A stretch of DNA of 64,000 nt from Diphasiastrum complanatum (taxonomy: Eukaryota; Streptophyta; Lycopodiopsida; Lycopodiales; Lycopodiaceae): contig CM055095.1 of NCBI GenBank assembly GCA_029204225.1, positions 29,656,414 to 29,720,413 of the forward strand, given 5' to 3'. The position numbers and the translations under genes are program-made. How positions within the stretch are numbered: the first letter of the stretch is position 1; the number at the start of each line of letters is the position of its first letter. Of this stretch, positions 43,661 through 61,904 are shown in pieces. The notes under the pieces are model-generated. The model was not told where the DNA came from. It saw only the letters and a program-made list of their open reading frames with translations, and made no database searches.

Positions 43661-43885
43661 CAGTTCCTCAGGCGGGGACTTGCCTTTCACAAACATACAT
43701 ACTTCTCTTATCAACAATTGTGGAAAATTGCACCAAGGGATATTTTACTCGAATGTCGAGCACAAAGTATTCGCACAGACATGTAAATTAGTTTAAAGAC
43801 AATTCTTTAGATCAACTTCACGAAAACACACAGGAAACGATTGTAATAAAATATCGTACTGTCTAACCAAAAAATGATTTAAGTG
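43655..43885 (+). repeat. Direct repeat, copy 1 (partner at 44,755)
   Basis: AACTCAGTTCC, CACAAACATACATACTTCTCTTATC, TGCACCAAGGGATATTT, AACGATTGTAATAAAATATCG and CCAAAAAATGATTTAAGT recur in the same order at 44,755-44,971. The 1.1-kb spacing, with different sequence following each copy, suggests a duplicated piece of retroelement rather than a simple tandem repeat. Confidence 0.9.
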
Positions 43886-43939
43886 TCGAAAATTTTCTCT
43901 CACCACAAAACCCGACACTATCGCCTTTTTGCTACAATC

Positions 43940-44175
43940 AATTTTCTTTTAAAGCGACACTGTCAAAAATTTCGAGTAAAAAACAGTGTCGCATTTTTTG
44001 CATTTTTCGCCTGTCAGGAATTGCGAGTAAGAATGCAGTGTCGCATTTTATGCATTTTTCAAAGTGCCTCAAATGTTAAGGAAAAGTCTTTGGCAAAGTG
44101 TGGGACTAACCCAATATTCAGGAAATGAGATTTTGTGATACTGTCGCATTTCTCACAGAAGTCGCATTTTTCGCT
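43940..44175 (+). repeat. GTGTCGCATTTTTCGC-type repeats
   Basis: Four copies of a motif near (A/C)(G/T)TGTCGCATTTTTCGC or GTCGCATTTTATGCATTTTTC occur here, two of them preceded by (A)TTTCGAGTAA / ATTGCGAGTAAG. The same motif recurs at 60,600-60,890. Confidence 0.8.
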
Positions 44176-44339
44176 TTCTCCCTGACGACAGTTACGTTCA
44201 TTTCTGCAGAGTGATAGTCATGTTCATTTATGCAGACAGACTGTTTACGACCAAATGTCACCGATTATCCGCAAGCAACTTCTGAGAAGAACTGGATGAA
44301 TGCCAGCAGATTCTAGCCAACTGGCGGCCGCATTTGACG

Positions 44340-44537
44340 ACCTAATTGCTTAGTATAAATAGTTGTTCATATTTCAACATCTTAATTAGAGATCAAGTAT
44401 TGAGTAGTTAGCTTTCTCTCAAGCCTGCGAGCTTGAACACTCTTGAGCATTCTATATTCTTCTCAATTCCAAACAACAATCTTTCTCTATCGAACCGAAT
44501 GAAAAAGCGTTCTATATGTAAAATGATATCAGAGTAA
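44340..44537 (+). promoter_or_regulatory. LTR-like promoter segment with TATA box and weak primer binding site
   Basis: AGTATAAATAG at about 44,351 is a good TATA box. About 170 bases on comes TGATATCAGAGTAAC (44,524), close to the tRNA-Met primer binding site TGGTATCAGAGC but with changes. Distance and order fit the 3' half of an LTR followed by its primer site, from a decayed plus-strand element. Confidence 0.5.
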
Positions 44538-44754
44538 CTCAAATGAATTACACTCTGGTTGATTAAGTTGTTAGTAGGGATCTGTGTTATGTTCGATGCA
44601 GACGCGTGCGAACAGACAAAAAGTTAATCTTATTCTTGAAATAAGGTGTTCTAGATAGAAGTCCTCAACAACTAAAGTCCAATCATGATTAAAGAACTCA
44701 AGTAGTTTGCGAATATGTTAGAAACAATTATCTTCGTTACTAACACAAATACAA

Positions 44755-44971
44755 ATCAATAACTCAGTTCCTTAGGCATGGACTGACATTTCACAAACAT
44801 ACATACTTCTCTTATCAGCAACTGTGGAATATTGCACCAAGGGATATTTCACTCAAATGTCGAACACAAAGTATTTGTACAGACGACAGTTCCTTCGATC
44901 AACTTCACGTAAACACAGCAAACGATTGTAATAAAATATCGTATTGTCTGACCAAAAAATGATTTAAGTAC
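44755..44971 (+). repeat. Direct repeat, copy 2 (partner at 43,655)
   Basis: Homologous to 43,655-43,885. It ends exactly where the next LTR starts (TGTTGTGAG at about 44,972), which suggests that the LTR element inserted into this repeat. Confidence 0.88.
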
Positions 44972-45431
44972 TGTTGTGAGATTGCTAGTAGACCCGAAGT
45001 CACTCACACACAACAGCGCGAAGAACAGAGATTAAAGGAAATAACCTTAGACGCTCTATTCACTTCTTCAATCTCAAACATACAATAACTCTCTTTCTCT
45101 CTCGATAGTGTGAGAATGAAGCGCGTCTGAATTCATACCCTATGGAGCAAACAAACACACCACTTGAAATTCCGGGTGCGTCACTCCATTTACAAATTCT
45201 AGTTAACGTATAAGTTACAAGTACATGTAATTGTACAATTGATGGTTCATTGTGGCGCTAGTCGCTTCGTATTACATGCGCCATTTCATTTCAAGAGGTC
45301 TTGTCTATAAGTAAAAGACAGGTCCTTAGCAATTATATCTAAAAAATGATATAGACCTCTTCATAATATGTATTTGTCCAACACATATCCTCATTTCCAA
45401 GAATATATTGCCATTTTGGAATAAATATACA
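44972..45431 (+). mobile_element. LTR of a truncated plus-strand retroelement
   Basis: TGTTGTGAGATTGC...AATATACA has TG..CA borders, is about 460 bp, contains TCTATAAGTAAAAG as a possible TATA region near 45,304, and is followed by a perfect primer binding site. No 3' LTR or gag-pol of this element is visible before the zinc-finger gene at 46,271, so the body has been lost. Confidence 0.6.
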
Positions 45432-45437
45432 AATACG

Positions 45438-45449
45438 TGGTATCAGAGC
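45438..45449 (+). promoter_or_regulatory. tRNA-Met primer binding site
   Basis: TGGTATCAGAGC is a perfect match to the plant initiator-Met primer site, seven bases after the proposed LTR end and in plus orientation. Confidence 0.88.
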
Positions 45450-45598
45450 AAAAATGTTCCATGCATGTAGTTTGAATTTGTGCTCTAGCCCATGCGTGTG
45501 TGAAATGTCAAATCTACCCCTGTCTTGAGCCACACTTGCTCACGTGCGACATGGCAAGCCCTTACTTGTGCGGGTGTTAAACCATCACGAGTAATGAC

Positions 45599-45702
45599 GA
45601 TCTCTGACTCAGATCTCCAAGGGGTGAGGCCCTAATCCTAGGGGTAGACTGATCTTTGACTCAAATCTCCAAGGGTGAGGCCCTAATCCTAGGGGTAGTC
45701 TA
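45599..45702 (+). repeat. 52-bp tandem duplication
   Basis: GATCTCTGACTCAGATCTCC and GATCTTTGACTCAAATCTCC start two adjacent units. Both end GAGGCCCTAATCCTAGGGGTAG. It lies in the leader-like DNA between the LTR and the zinc-finger gene. Confidence 0.92.
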
Positions 45703-46270
45703 ATGGAGAGATCACCCTCCAAAATTTGAGAGATGATCTAGTCTTCGTGTGAACGAAGCAAGGTGAGTACATTCGTAACAAGATTCTCTTTACATTTTTG
45801 TGGATATATCGATTATTGAAGATTTGGAGCCTTTGAGTGCATAGATCTTGCGAAGCGATGTCATGCAAGATAGATAGAATGGCAAGAAGAGTTTGAAATG
45901 ATCCAACAATAACAATAAAGAGCAATTGATCACAAAAATTAAGAAAAACTGTGCTAATTTTAAGAAGAATTAGTTAGAATTTAGATGATCAGTTGGAGGT
46001 CGGTTTTTGTTGAAGATTGGGAAGATCGCTGAATGAGAATAAGGCGTTTCTGAGATAATTAGGGAAGAAAGAAAGGTTTGTGAACAAAATAGATCAAAGG
46101 AAGAGTTCCAATAAGTAGTGACAAGACAGAGGCTCTCAGAAGAGCCGCAAGATTCAGAAGAAGATCAAGAGAAAACAAACAAGGATTTAGAAGAAGGAAG
46201 GATCTTGTTCAGAGCTTCAAGAGATCTTTGAAGGCAGCCGTGAATTAATGCTTCAAGTGGTGGCAGGAAG

Positions 46271-47528
46271 ATGAGTCGAAAGACAGGGGATTGGAATTGT
46301 GCTTCTTGTCAGCACCTTAATTTCAGCAGGCGTGATAGCTGCCAGAGGTGTGGTGAATTCAGATCTGAAGGAGGTCGATCTGATGAAGCTGGCGGAGGGG
46401 ATGAGTACGGAAGCTTTAGGAGGGGGTCGGGATCCTCTCAGGGCTTTGGACCTCGCTACAATGGTGGGGGAGGGGGCGGATCTGCGAAAAGCTATGGCGG
46501 AAGCTTTGGCTTCAGTGGCGGATCGGACGCAGGACTGAGACCGGGTGACTGGTATTGCTCTGCAAACAACTGTAATGCTCATAACTTTGCAAGTAGGAGC
46601 AGTTGCTTCAAATGTGGAGCCTCTAAGGATGAGAGAGCTGATAACCGAGGCCAAGACTACGACAGATCAGGTGAGGTGAGCAGATCTTATAGAGACAGTT
46701 ATGGATTTGCGGCTTCTTACAATACAGGACGAGGTTCTTCGCGGTCAGGCTGGAAGCCCGGTGACTGGATCTGTGGCAGGTAATCATGTACAAACCTTTT
46801 CTTTTGGTGTTGTAGATCATACATATCAAGTGGTTCATCTTGTAAAACCCTTTTGTTTTTGTGTTGAAGGTCACACCAAGTGATGTAGAGGTTACTTGTT
46901 AATGCAAGGCATGGCTTCTCTCGATAGATAAAGCCACTGGTAAGGCAAAGAATGGCTTACCAATAGTTAATGCATGCGTTGGTTTTTTATAAAGTCCGGT
47001 ATTGTGTGACAAAGACTTTGTCAAACGTTAGTTCACGAAATCTGTAAGAAGATTTCATCTATCAGCTATAACAATGAGATACATTTAAAGATCGTCAGAC
47101 TTATATCCTCTTTCTGCAAAGACCTATCATGCTCAACTTCCAGAGTTGGTGTTCTTCATAGAGGTTGCTAATGCAAAGGTGCTGGTTATTGTTTGCGGCA
47201 GCAGATCAGGATGCAATGAGCACAACTTTGCCAGCCGCATGGAGTGCTTTCGGTGTAATGCTCCTCGAGAATCAGGTACATTGCATCCAGACAGATGATT
47301 TTGGACTTCACTGAAATCTTCATCACATTATGGTTTTTGATGTATATGAGTAATTTCACAAGGTCATTTCAAATTAGCCTCATGTGAGGGATTCGATGGT
47401 GCATCTTAATCGATTAGAAATATATCATCAATTATGATGTTAATTCTTCCTGGAATGAGCATCTCAAGAATTGTGATATTTCAGTTATGACATGTCGGGT
47501 GACTCCGTTTCAGGAACAACGGTGTAAT
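46271..47528 (+). CDS. Triple RanBP2-type (NZF) zinc-finger protein, complete
   Basis: Three exons, 46,271-46,779, 47,205-47,275 and 47,515-47,528, encode 197 residues. Donors and acceptors are GT-AG, and phases 2 and 1 are kept. The protein has three W-x-C-x2,4-C...C-x2-C fingers: GDWNCASCQHLNFSRRDSCQRC (residues about 6-27), GDWYCSANNC..HNFASRSSCFKC (about 94-118) and GDWICGRSGCNEHNFASR..CFRC, the last split by intron 1 between the Cys pairs. Gly/Ser/Arg-rich linkers separate them. This is the layout of the plant Ran BP2/NZF finger family (At3g15680-like), proteins of similar length thought to bind RNA in the nucleus or cytoplasm. The start codon is the first in frame, and MSRKTGDWNC matches the usual MSRPGDWNC start. 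The very short last exon (four residues) is the least certain part. Confidence 0.9.
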
Positions 47529-50500
47529 CATGTAATGCTCGTGGGGATAAGGGAACTGTTAAGAGGTAGATTTATTATTATTCATTGAAGCTTCCTGTAT
47601 GGTATCTGACAGATCTATGGTGATTAAATCTCTAGGATCGGTGCTACACGGTTTGAAGTGTCATTATTAGTTGTTGATTGTAATAGAGATGTAGAATCTA
47701 GATTACTGTTCAAAGTGGCATGAAATTTCAAATGTACAGCAAGCAGTAGTCTCGCTTGTACATTATTATTCTGCCGCCTTATTTGCAAATTGGATGAAAC
47801 CGTTAAATGATTTTCACTTTTTGTTTAGGACATGAACATATTGATCAATCAAATATGTGTATCCTTTACAGTTTTCGTAAAGAGAGATTGTCCTTAAAGT
47901 GATGTATAGAAACTGAGCACTTTGGTCTCCATATGTATGTACAAAGCTAATGTTAGCTTGGCTTTATGCACATGACCTGCACTTAATGTTGGACACTTAT
48001 AATTTTATACATGGTGTTAATGACTTCAAACTGGGTGGATGGACTTCATGAATTTGGCAGGTTGTTTGTGATCTTAGACCCAAAAAACTCAATAATCAGG
48101 GCAAATGTGCCTACACACATTTGTATATGTACACAGTGTGTGCACACATTTGTACATGTACCCAAATGAGTATGTACATAGAATATACGCAAATCATACC
48201 TTGGCATGATTGGCTCATTTTATTTCAAATTTGTTCGTGTGTTCTATTCTCATGTGCCTCATTCTTTGTCTTTTAAAGAGCTGCCATTTGGTATGGTTCA
48301 ATAAGAACCTCATCAATTTTAGTATGAATGACGAAAAATATGCATATTTGGATGATGGTTTTCTTGGACAATTGATTCAAGTATTGTTTTGCTTGTAATG
48401 ATCTTATTTGGCAAAAAATTTCTCGTCAAGGAGTCATCATTTTTAGTATAAACAAGGTTACTTTTTCCAACATTATCTTTGATACTTGGTTTTGTGACCA
48501 CAATATGGTTTCTTAGGTCCTAAAGTAGTTTGTCATGCATAATTATGATGTATAGCCTAGATTTGTATTTTGTCATTGTTTTGAAGGAGTTATCTCGTTC
48601 TCATATGTGCATGCTATATAGATACATGTATGCCTTGTCCTTGTTTTCCAAGAAAAAGTCCAAAGTTCAAGTTCTTGGTGCCTAAGTCTCCTTGCCCCCC
48701 AACATTTCAATATTGTGTTTTAGTTTACGTACAATAGTAAGTTTGTGTTTTTCCATGTTGCTGATCTTCAAAATACCATGAGGTGTGAACATTGAAGGTG
48801 ATTCAATGTTTTAGTGATTATCTTAGCATGTATGCAAACATGCCAATAATTGTATCCATCATAATGTGTAGCAAGGATTTTCTTAATGTGTGGTGTGCAT
48901 AACATGAAATTTGTGAAATAGTTTTTGTATCACAAGATTTCATTCCGTTTTTGTTTTTGCATTTGAAAACGAAACAAAAAAGGTTGTGATTATTAGTTAT
49001 ATTTGTGCATGTTGATAAAGCTTGTATGAATGAACAATAGATATTCTAGCCTTGAACGTTGCATCTTTCTATATTGTTGCTTTATCCCCTACAATGTTGA
49101 AGGATTACAATTTGAGTTTGTCTATAGAAGCCTTAATAACAATAAGTTGACGTTGTAAGTTAGATGCATGTTGGAGAGTGCAAGTGCTACGTGTAAGTAA
49201 GTTTTCACAATACCCAAGGAGTAGTTGTTATTTAGCTCCATGTCATTCATGGATAAAAAATTCAATAATAGAATGGTGTGGAATTGAGGATGGGGTGTGC
49301 TCTTATTAATTTTTGAGTGTGCACTCTTATATCCTTAGGTATATTATTCAAGTTTGAAAAATTGGCATTGATATTAATCTTACACCTAAGGGTGCTAGTG
49401 TGTACTATTTATTAATTGGAATCAACAAGCCTAAAGCTAATAGTTTATGGCTAAATTACAAAAGACTATTTAGTATTGTGGGGGTAAAGAGGGCATAGAT
49501 TAAGTAGACCATGCGAGGATGCCTTGAATGTCCATAATGTGAAAGAAGACTATGATCATGCTTGATACTTCTAATGACAAACCTAAAGGAGAGTTCGCTT
49601 CAGAGTTCCAAAATGTTATGAGCTTCTCATATGTCCCCACAATAGGCTTCTACGTAGATACAAAAAAAGAATCACATAGTCTGTCCTAATAGTTATGATC
49701 ACCAAGCAAAATGTAGCTAATGTCAAACTAGGGAGGCTTAGAGTTCCAACATAATAACCACATGTATATGACATAAATAAAACTTGGGAAGAATCTTGGT
49801 TGGGTCAAGTAGAATGGGCATGATTGGCTGAGGGGGAAGTGCTTGGATTTGATAGGTAGAGAGGGAGAAAGTAGTCTATAGAGAAAAAGTTTTGAGACAT
49901 CGTGCTTTGGAAGAGGTAATATGTTTGTTCCAAGAGGATTAGGTCTTTGTTATATTTTTTGGTGGTTAGAGTATCAGGAAGAGAAAAGGAGGAATAATGA
50001 TGACTCTTAAAACTTTTCCCACATCCAAGGATCGAGAGGGGGAGAATAGGAGCTAGTTGTGATGGTGGGGTGAGGAAACATAGAGAAGAGCTTGCATATG
50101 AGTTCCTTTCTTAAGTGGTTGTGAAGAGTGTAGTTGAGGAAGGAAGTGTGGTCCTCTATAAAACAATCCAACTAGAAAAAGTGGAGAAACTCTCTTCTAG
50201 ACATAGATTATTAGAGTTGTTAAAAGATGCAAGAGTAACCATATTGAAACAACAACCATCGAATTTTTTAAGAATCGAGAAGCCTTTAAAGGAGAGAGGA
50301 CTAGCATAGTAGAAAAGATTTTTCAAACACAAGTTGAGGAGGAGAACAAGGTACATGTTTCCTCAAAGATCAAATGCAATAGGAGAGATTTCCAATGTTA
50401 ATCTTAGAAAGGCCTAACTAATGTATAAACAATGTAACTTAAGATTTGGTGCTTGGATCTTGTAAACACATCTCTATATTTCAGCAAGGCTCAACACATG

Positions 50501-50880
50501 TGCCAAGGGAGTAAGCTCATGCTATTATTCCAAAGGAAGACCTAAAGTCTCTCAAGAAGGTTGGAGCTATGAAAATTTTCCATATCGTGGTAGAAAGAGA
50601 AACAAGTAGGATGAGAGGGTGTGTCTAACCACCATAATCCTAGCTTTGTTTTTGACGTTGTTTATGATGTGATTTGACTTGTTGAGGCAATGTTGTCAAT
50701 GCATTACAATTCGGAAATTTAAATTTTTATATCAACAAACAGTGCATCACTATGTACTAATATGATAATATAAATAGCAAAGCTCTATTTGGAGAGCTTG
50801 AGATTGAAATTTTATGCTGGTTTACGAGTGATATACGAGGCACTAAGGAAACAAGCAACCACACCATGAGGAACAAGGGA
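47529..50880. other. Intergenic DNA, no gene recognised
   Basis: Low-coding AT-rich sequence. A small array of TGTACA/TGTGTGCACACATTTGTA-type repeats lies at about 48,110-48,180. A frame of 64 codons at 50,115-50,309 resembles nothing I know. Part of the right end may belong to the decayed LINE that follows. Confidence 0.5.
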
Positions 50881-50899
50881 GAAGCCAAGATTAATAGAA

Positions 50900-51560
50900 A
50901 AGGATAGTGCAAGAAAAAGGGTAATTCAGTCTATACTTTAAGACAAAGACTCCTACTTTTATTGATGATGGATGTCTAGTTGGCCAATCTCTTATGTAAG
51001 TGCAAGAGCAAAGTTTTTCATCAGCTCAAAAGATGTGGGAGAGGGCTCCTAAGCATGTAGGAATTGGGAGGAGGTGGGGCAGAGGAGAGGGTGAAGTTTA
51101 GAGAATGGGAGAGAGCTTGGGAGAGGCTATGATAAAGAGAGAGGAAAAGATGACAACCTTGTCTCATACCACAACTAATTTGAAATTAGTAAAATCAAAT
51201 ATGATTGAATGGATTTTGTCTTAGTAATTAGATTTTATGGCTTTAGCAAACTTGAAGAAGTAAGGTGGAAAGCCAATATTTTCATAGCAATGAAAGAGTT
51301 CTACTTGATACAATCAAGTGCTTTGTCGAGGTACAACTTGAGAATAAAAGTTGGCTTAGAGGAAAGATGACATGCTTAGAAAATTTTTTATAAAGATTAG
51401 TCAAATATATTTTATTTCTCAATGAAGCCAAATTTTTGTGTGAAATAATCTTGTCAAAGAGGGGGGCTAGTCCATTGCCTAAGGTCTTCACAATGATATT
51501 GTAGGACATTTTGAGCATGGTGAGGAGATGTAAGTGATTGTTGAAGAGGGATTGGGTTTT
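50900..51560 (-). pseudogene. Decayed LINE reverse transcriptase
   Basis: On the minus strand, fragments in shifting frames read KFGFIE(K), FILKLYLDKALDCI (compare the FLKLDFEKAYD box) and FIAMKILAF, then near 51,160 GMRQGCHL (compare the VRQGCPL box). They are in the order and spacing of the L1-type plant LINE reverse transcriptase. Stops are frequent, so it is an old relic. Borders are not definable. Confidence 0.6.
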
Positions 51561-51764
51561 TAAGACTTTATTTGATTAGAACCTCGACAAGAGAAAAGGG
51601 AAGGATCCATAGTTGATAGTTGGTCAATATTGGAGAGAAGGTCAAATTTTAGGTTATTCATGTTAAAAATCTAGGTGTTAATCTACAATTACATTAAAGA
51701 GAGGTATCACCACAATAGAAAATACATTATCATTTGTTCTCTACAACAATATAGTAACATCTCC

Positions 51765-57699
<5,935 letters not shown>

Positions 57700-60170
57700 T
57701 CACCAACCGTTAGGGTATCTGTTGGGAACAACTACATGTCGCTTTGAAACGATGCGACTTAAATGCATCTCAAATAAAATTCTAACTTGCAATAGGCCTT
57801 TAAATGTATTTAGGCCATGAATATCGAAGAGATTTATAGTGTCTATTTTAGTCATATGCTCATTTAGAGCAGGTATAATATTGTTTTCAATTTTTCTAAT
57901 GTATTCTAGGATGTACATAGACAAACATTCAGTTACTATATGTACAAATTCAGCACTACCATTGAATTGGTTTTGTACAATTGCTAGGGCTAATATTCCT
58001 CTATGGTGAATGGACAATATGGTCCAAAGGTGGAAGAAATTTGAGTAAGTCCAAGGACTTTCCCAATGTTCCTTGGTATAACCAAAAAGTTGAGGCATAA
58101 AGAGATAATCTAATCTCCATTGAAGTTCAACACTGTACAAAGGGGGTAGGAAGGTAGCTAGGTCCTATTGAAATTCCTGGAATACTGATCGAATCCGCGC
58201 GTATGTTACCTTTGTGTTCTGCTTGATGGCACTGTTGCTTGGTTTGTCAGCACTTGATGGTGCTTCCTTCGGTTGTGGAGAAACTGCAACAACACAAGGT
58301 AGAAACTGCAACAACACAAGGTAATACTTTTGTAGCTTCGGCATCAGTTGGAATAAACTGATCTTGCTTTGCCAAGGGTAAAGTCTACCTAGCTCTATCT
58401 TCTTTTGGCACATGGAAATCTGAAGTTTGAATAGATTTGTCTTCTTTTGCCATGATGGGAAATGTAGTCTGGATGGCTTTATCTTCCTTCGGCACCGATT
58501 CTTCTTCAATAATCTTGATTTGCCTTGAGCTCGAATTGAACTTGGCCTCTTCCAGCTCTTTTCAATTTCTCGTACTCCTTCATGAGAGGCTAGAGATACT
58601 GAAGCTGAAAAGAATTGATAATATTCTGATGGACATTCTTCCAAGTAGCTAGATCAATTCTGTATTTCCCATGGGAAACACAGGCTGCTAGGGTTGTCTT
58701 AGCACTGATCTTCCAGAAAATTGCCTCTTTGGCCTACCTTTTGTAATTACATTGCCTTGCTTCAGCATCTCTGATGAACTTTGCAATTGTTGGACAAAAT
58801 TCTCCAGCTGCTTCTGCTTGGCTTCGGCTGTTTCTTTGTCAATGGTGACAGCTCTCAGCTATTCTTCCAATGCTTTATTTGATATCTACAGTGTGCTTCG
58901 GGTATGTCGCTTCTGCTACAACAATCCTTGAAGGGTTTGAACTTGCTGTTGAGAAGCAAGTTCTCCTTTTCAAATTGATTTGACTGCTCCTGCATCTCCT
59001 CCAATGCTTTCAGAGTTGCGTCAATTCTGCCCTTTGCTTCTTCTAGGGCTTGGTTCTTTTGTGTCAGCTCAGTGTGAGCTTCATCGAGCTCCTTGCTCTT
59101 TTTTAGCAGTTTGACACTAGTTTCTTTCAGCTCCTGATCTTTCTGCCACTAGCTCAGATTGGGCTATCGTAAATACTGCTGAGTTTCATAGAGACAAAGT
59201 GACAATATGTTGGATGGAATCCTACGTATTAGTCAGTAATTTGCCAAAGACTTTGTGGTAAGTGTCTTTGTCAATAATGGCAGGCTCGTCTTCATGAATT
59301 TTCTGCTCTACATAAGTGTCAGGACTTCTCTGCTCTTGTCGGATGTTAGGAATTTCTTGTGATTAAGTGACTGCTGCTGCTCAATCTGCATTTCTTGCAG
59401 TTCATCAATGTTGGTACTTGCTTTGCATTAGGATGAAGGTAATGATGCTTTCATTAAGTTAACGAAGATTTTGCTATTTCAGTGGAACTTGCCTTTGTGG
59501 TCTGCATATGAGAATCACCTTCTTCAATTGATGCTCCTTCCTGCTGCAGTGGTGCTAGCACGAGCTTCCTGCGTAGTTAGAATTCCAACATAGAAACACA
59601 ATATGGCAAATTGAATTCCTAGCCTAGAGAATTGCTTCTCCCTTATTAATCTACAGAATTGCTTAAAGCAATCTGTCTACAAGCAATCAATTCTCTATTC
59701 AGATCTTTGAGCAAGTATCCCATATTTGTTGCAGATATGGTGTACTCCTGCTCTGGTAGAAATATAGAAGACAGGGCAAATCGGACAAAGCTTTTGAGAT
59801 TAGGGTCTCTAATGTATGATAACTTATACCCCCTCTTCTCCAGGTAACCTCCCTCCTCAACTACTCCGCTTCGTGTGATACAATCGGGCTTAGTAGTAGG
59901 AATGGTTCCATCTACGGGTAAGCCTAAGCCTAATGCATGGCAATAAAATTCTTCGATGAAGATCGTGAGCACGTTTCGGACTGTGGTGCAGTGATGACCA
60001 TCCTCAGTCTTGTCTAAATTGCGAACTAGCTCGTGGCATAGTTCTGAGAAAATGATCTAATGATCAAATTGCAACAATCCTTCTATCCTGGCTCTAGCAG
60101 AAAGGGGTTGCAAAACCGGCAGTACAAGATTTGGGTGGGTTTTAAACGTGATGGTAGCGATGGTAGCCAT
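57700..60170 (-). pseudogene. Decayed large protein of unknown family with coiled-coil core
   Basis: Read on the minus strand, it starts MATIATITFKTHPNLVLPVL at 60,170. A TAG at about 60,057 is followed by a globular-looking segment (VRNVLTIFIEEFYCHALGLG, KRGYKLSYIRDPNLKSFVRF, EQEYTISATNMGYLLKDLNR) to a stop at 59,646. Then come, in changing frames, Gln/Glu/Lys-rich stretches with heptad character at about 59,120-58,900 (KELDEAHTELTQKNQALEEA, ALEEMQEQSNQFEKEN). The C-terminal part at 58,140-57,700 is open for 146 codons (LDYLFMPQLFGYTKEHW, GILALAIVQNQFNG, HMTKIDTINLFDIHG). Together this suggests one protein of about 800 residues, broken by several frameshifts. I do not recognise the family, and it could be host or retroelement-borne. 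Confidence 0.55.
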
Positions 60171-60429
60171 AGGAAAACTTTGAAATCAAAGGAAACTTTG
60201 CAATAGAAGATTGACAAAGTATTCGATCGCAACGAAGGCAAACAAGCAAAGAGAAAAATGTGTCTAGTGAAAAAGGTAGAAGAAAAAGTGAGAGAGAACG
60301 AAAAAGCAAAACTGTTAAAGTATGAGGTATTAATGGTATGTTGGCGGGCTGGACAAGTATTAATCAGAAGTGACCTTCACATATTGAAGGTACTCTAAAT
60401 ATAAAATGAACTAGTCCTAAAAAAAATAA

Positions 60430-60900
60430 AAATAAAAATAAACGAAATACAACAAATGTTCTGCTCAATTCGCAAAAGTCGAACTCAGAGATTTGAGTTT
60501 CAGACTACGAAAAATAGAAGTTTATACAGTCTGGTGAAAACAATCAAATTTGTTGATTTTCGCAAATTTGTCGACTTTTTTGCAGTATTCGATGTGACAT
60601 TTCAAGTGTCGCATTTTTCGCACGGAAAAATAGCAAATAAGCAAAAAATAAGAAGTGTTGGTTTTTTTTGGGAAAAATGAAAAATGTCAAGTGAATGCGA
60701 AAATTGCGATGCATCACATATTTCTCGCAAAAACAACGCACAACACGTAATACCAAAAGTGTCAAGTTTTTTCGCATAAATATTTGTGGCGAAATTGCGT
60801 GTGAACAAATTCCAAAGAGTGTCGCAAATTTTGGAAAATGGCAAACTCTGGAAAATACAACAGTGAACGCTGTCGCATTTTTCGGAAAAAACAACATAGA
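60430..60900 (+). repeat. AT-rich tract with TGTCGCATTTTTCG and CGCAAA motifs
   Basis: AAGTGTCGCATTTTTCGCA at about 60,605 and GCTGTCGCATTTTTCGG at about 60,869 match the motif family at 43.9-44.2 kb. In between are TTCGCAAATTTGTCGA, GCGAAAATTGCG and CTCGCAAAAACAACGC copies. It lies just upstream of the minus-strand unknown gene, a position comparable to that of the similar tract near the unknown frame at 41-42 kb. Confidence 0.7.
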
Positions 60901-60974
60901 AACCGCTATGCTACCAAAATGGTAGAAGCCGGAGCTACCGCTAAAAACGATGCTAAAATAGTAGCTTATTTCAG

Positions 60975-61790
60975 AACACTATCACTCGCGATGGTTGTCC
61001 CTTAGAATTAGTTAGTGATAGGGAAACCCACTTCCCCAACCAAACCATTGAAGCACTGTCATCATATTTTTTCATCACCCATATACAAACCACACCATAC
61101 AATCCCAAAGACAACGGACTTACGGAGAGAGCCAACGGAATTTTGTGTAAGATTATGAACAAGATAATAGAAACACATTCTTCTGATTGGGACCAAAAAC
61201 TTCCATCAGTCTTATGAGAATATTGTACTGCCGAAAAGATTACAACCAAGCAGACTCCATATTATCTTGTATATGGAATGCAGCCCATACTACGCATTGA
61301 GTTCAATGTTCCCATTCTGCGTTATTAATGAGGAACAGATGGATGAGAACGATAGCCTCCACGAGCGAATGATAGCATTAACACAGTTGGAGGAGGATCG
61401 TCACTTAGCCTTGATTTAAACTAAAAGGGTGCAAAATAAAAGAAAGGAAAATTTTGATCAATCCATCGAAAAGATCAAAATTAAACGTGGAGACTATGTG
61501 CTTCTATATGATAATAGACAAATGATGTTTCCAGGAAAACTACACACTAGATGGATGGGACCCTTTAAGGTCATACACAACAACACCCGCCACGATTTGC
61601 GATGTGTTTTGTGACGTGAATCGCGAGTTTAATTTTTTTTTTTTAATTCGTCGCGGATGTCGGAAAAACACGTCGCTATAAGGTCGTCGGAATTTGCGTG
61701 ATATGTTATTGTGATAGAAGGTTTTAATAACGAATCTTTACAGTTAGCTGATCTCAAAGGGACATTTGCTCGATACTAGAGTAAATGGAT
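60975..61790 (+). pseudogene. Ty3/gypsy integrase core and C-terminal part, plus strand
   Basis: ITRDGCPLELVSDRETHFPN (second catalytic Asp), TTPYNPKDNGLTERANGILCK (catalytic Glu) and TPYYLVYGMQP are readable. They are followed by GDYVLLYDNRQMMFPGK and TRWMGPFKVI near 61,490-61,580 in another frame. Near 61,735 LQLADLKGTF suggests the end of the polyprotein. A stop lies at about 61,216 and frame changes occur near 61,325. The first catalytic Asp and the zinc finger are absent upstream in this orientation. Confidence 0.85.
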
Positions 61791-61904
61791 CGAGGGTGAA
61801 GCGATACTATGACTGATTTCCAAGCAAAATGAACGAGTTGAGCTTTGCGACTTTTGTGAAGAATGTGAAAATGTTCCTACAAAATATATTCCTCATTTTT
61901 CAAA

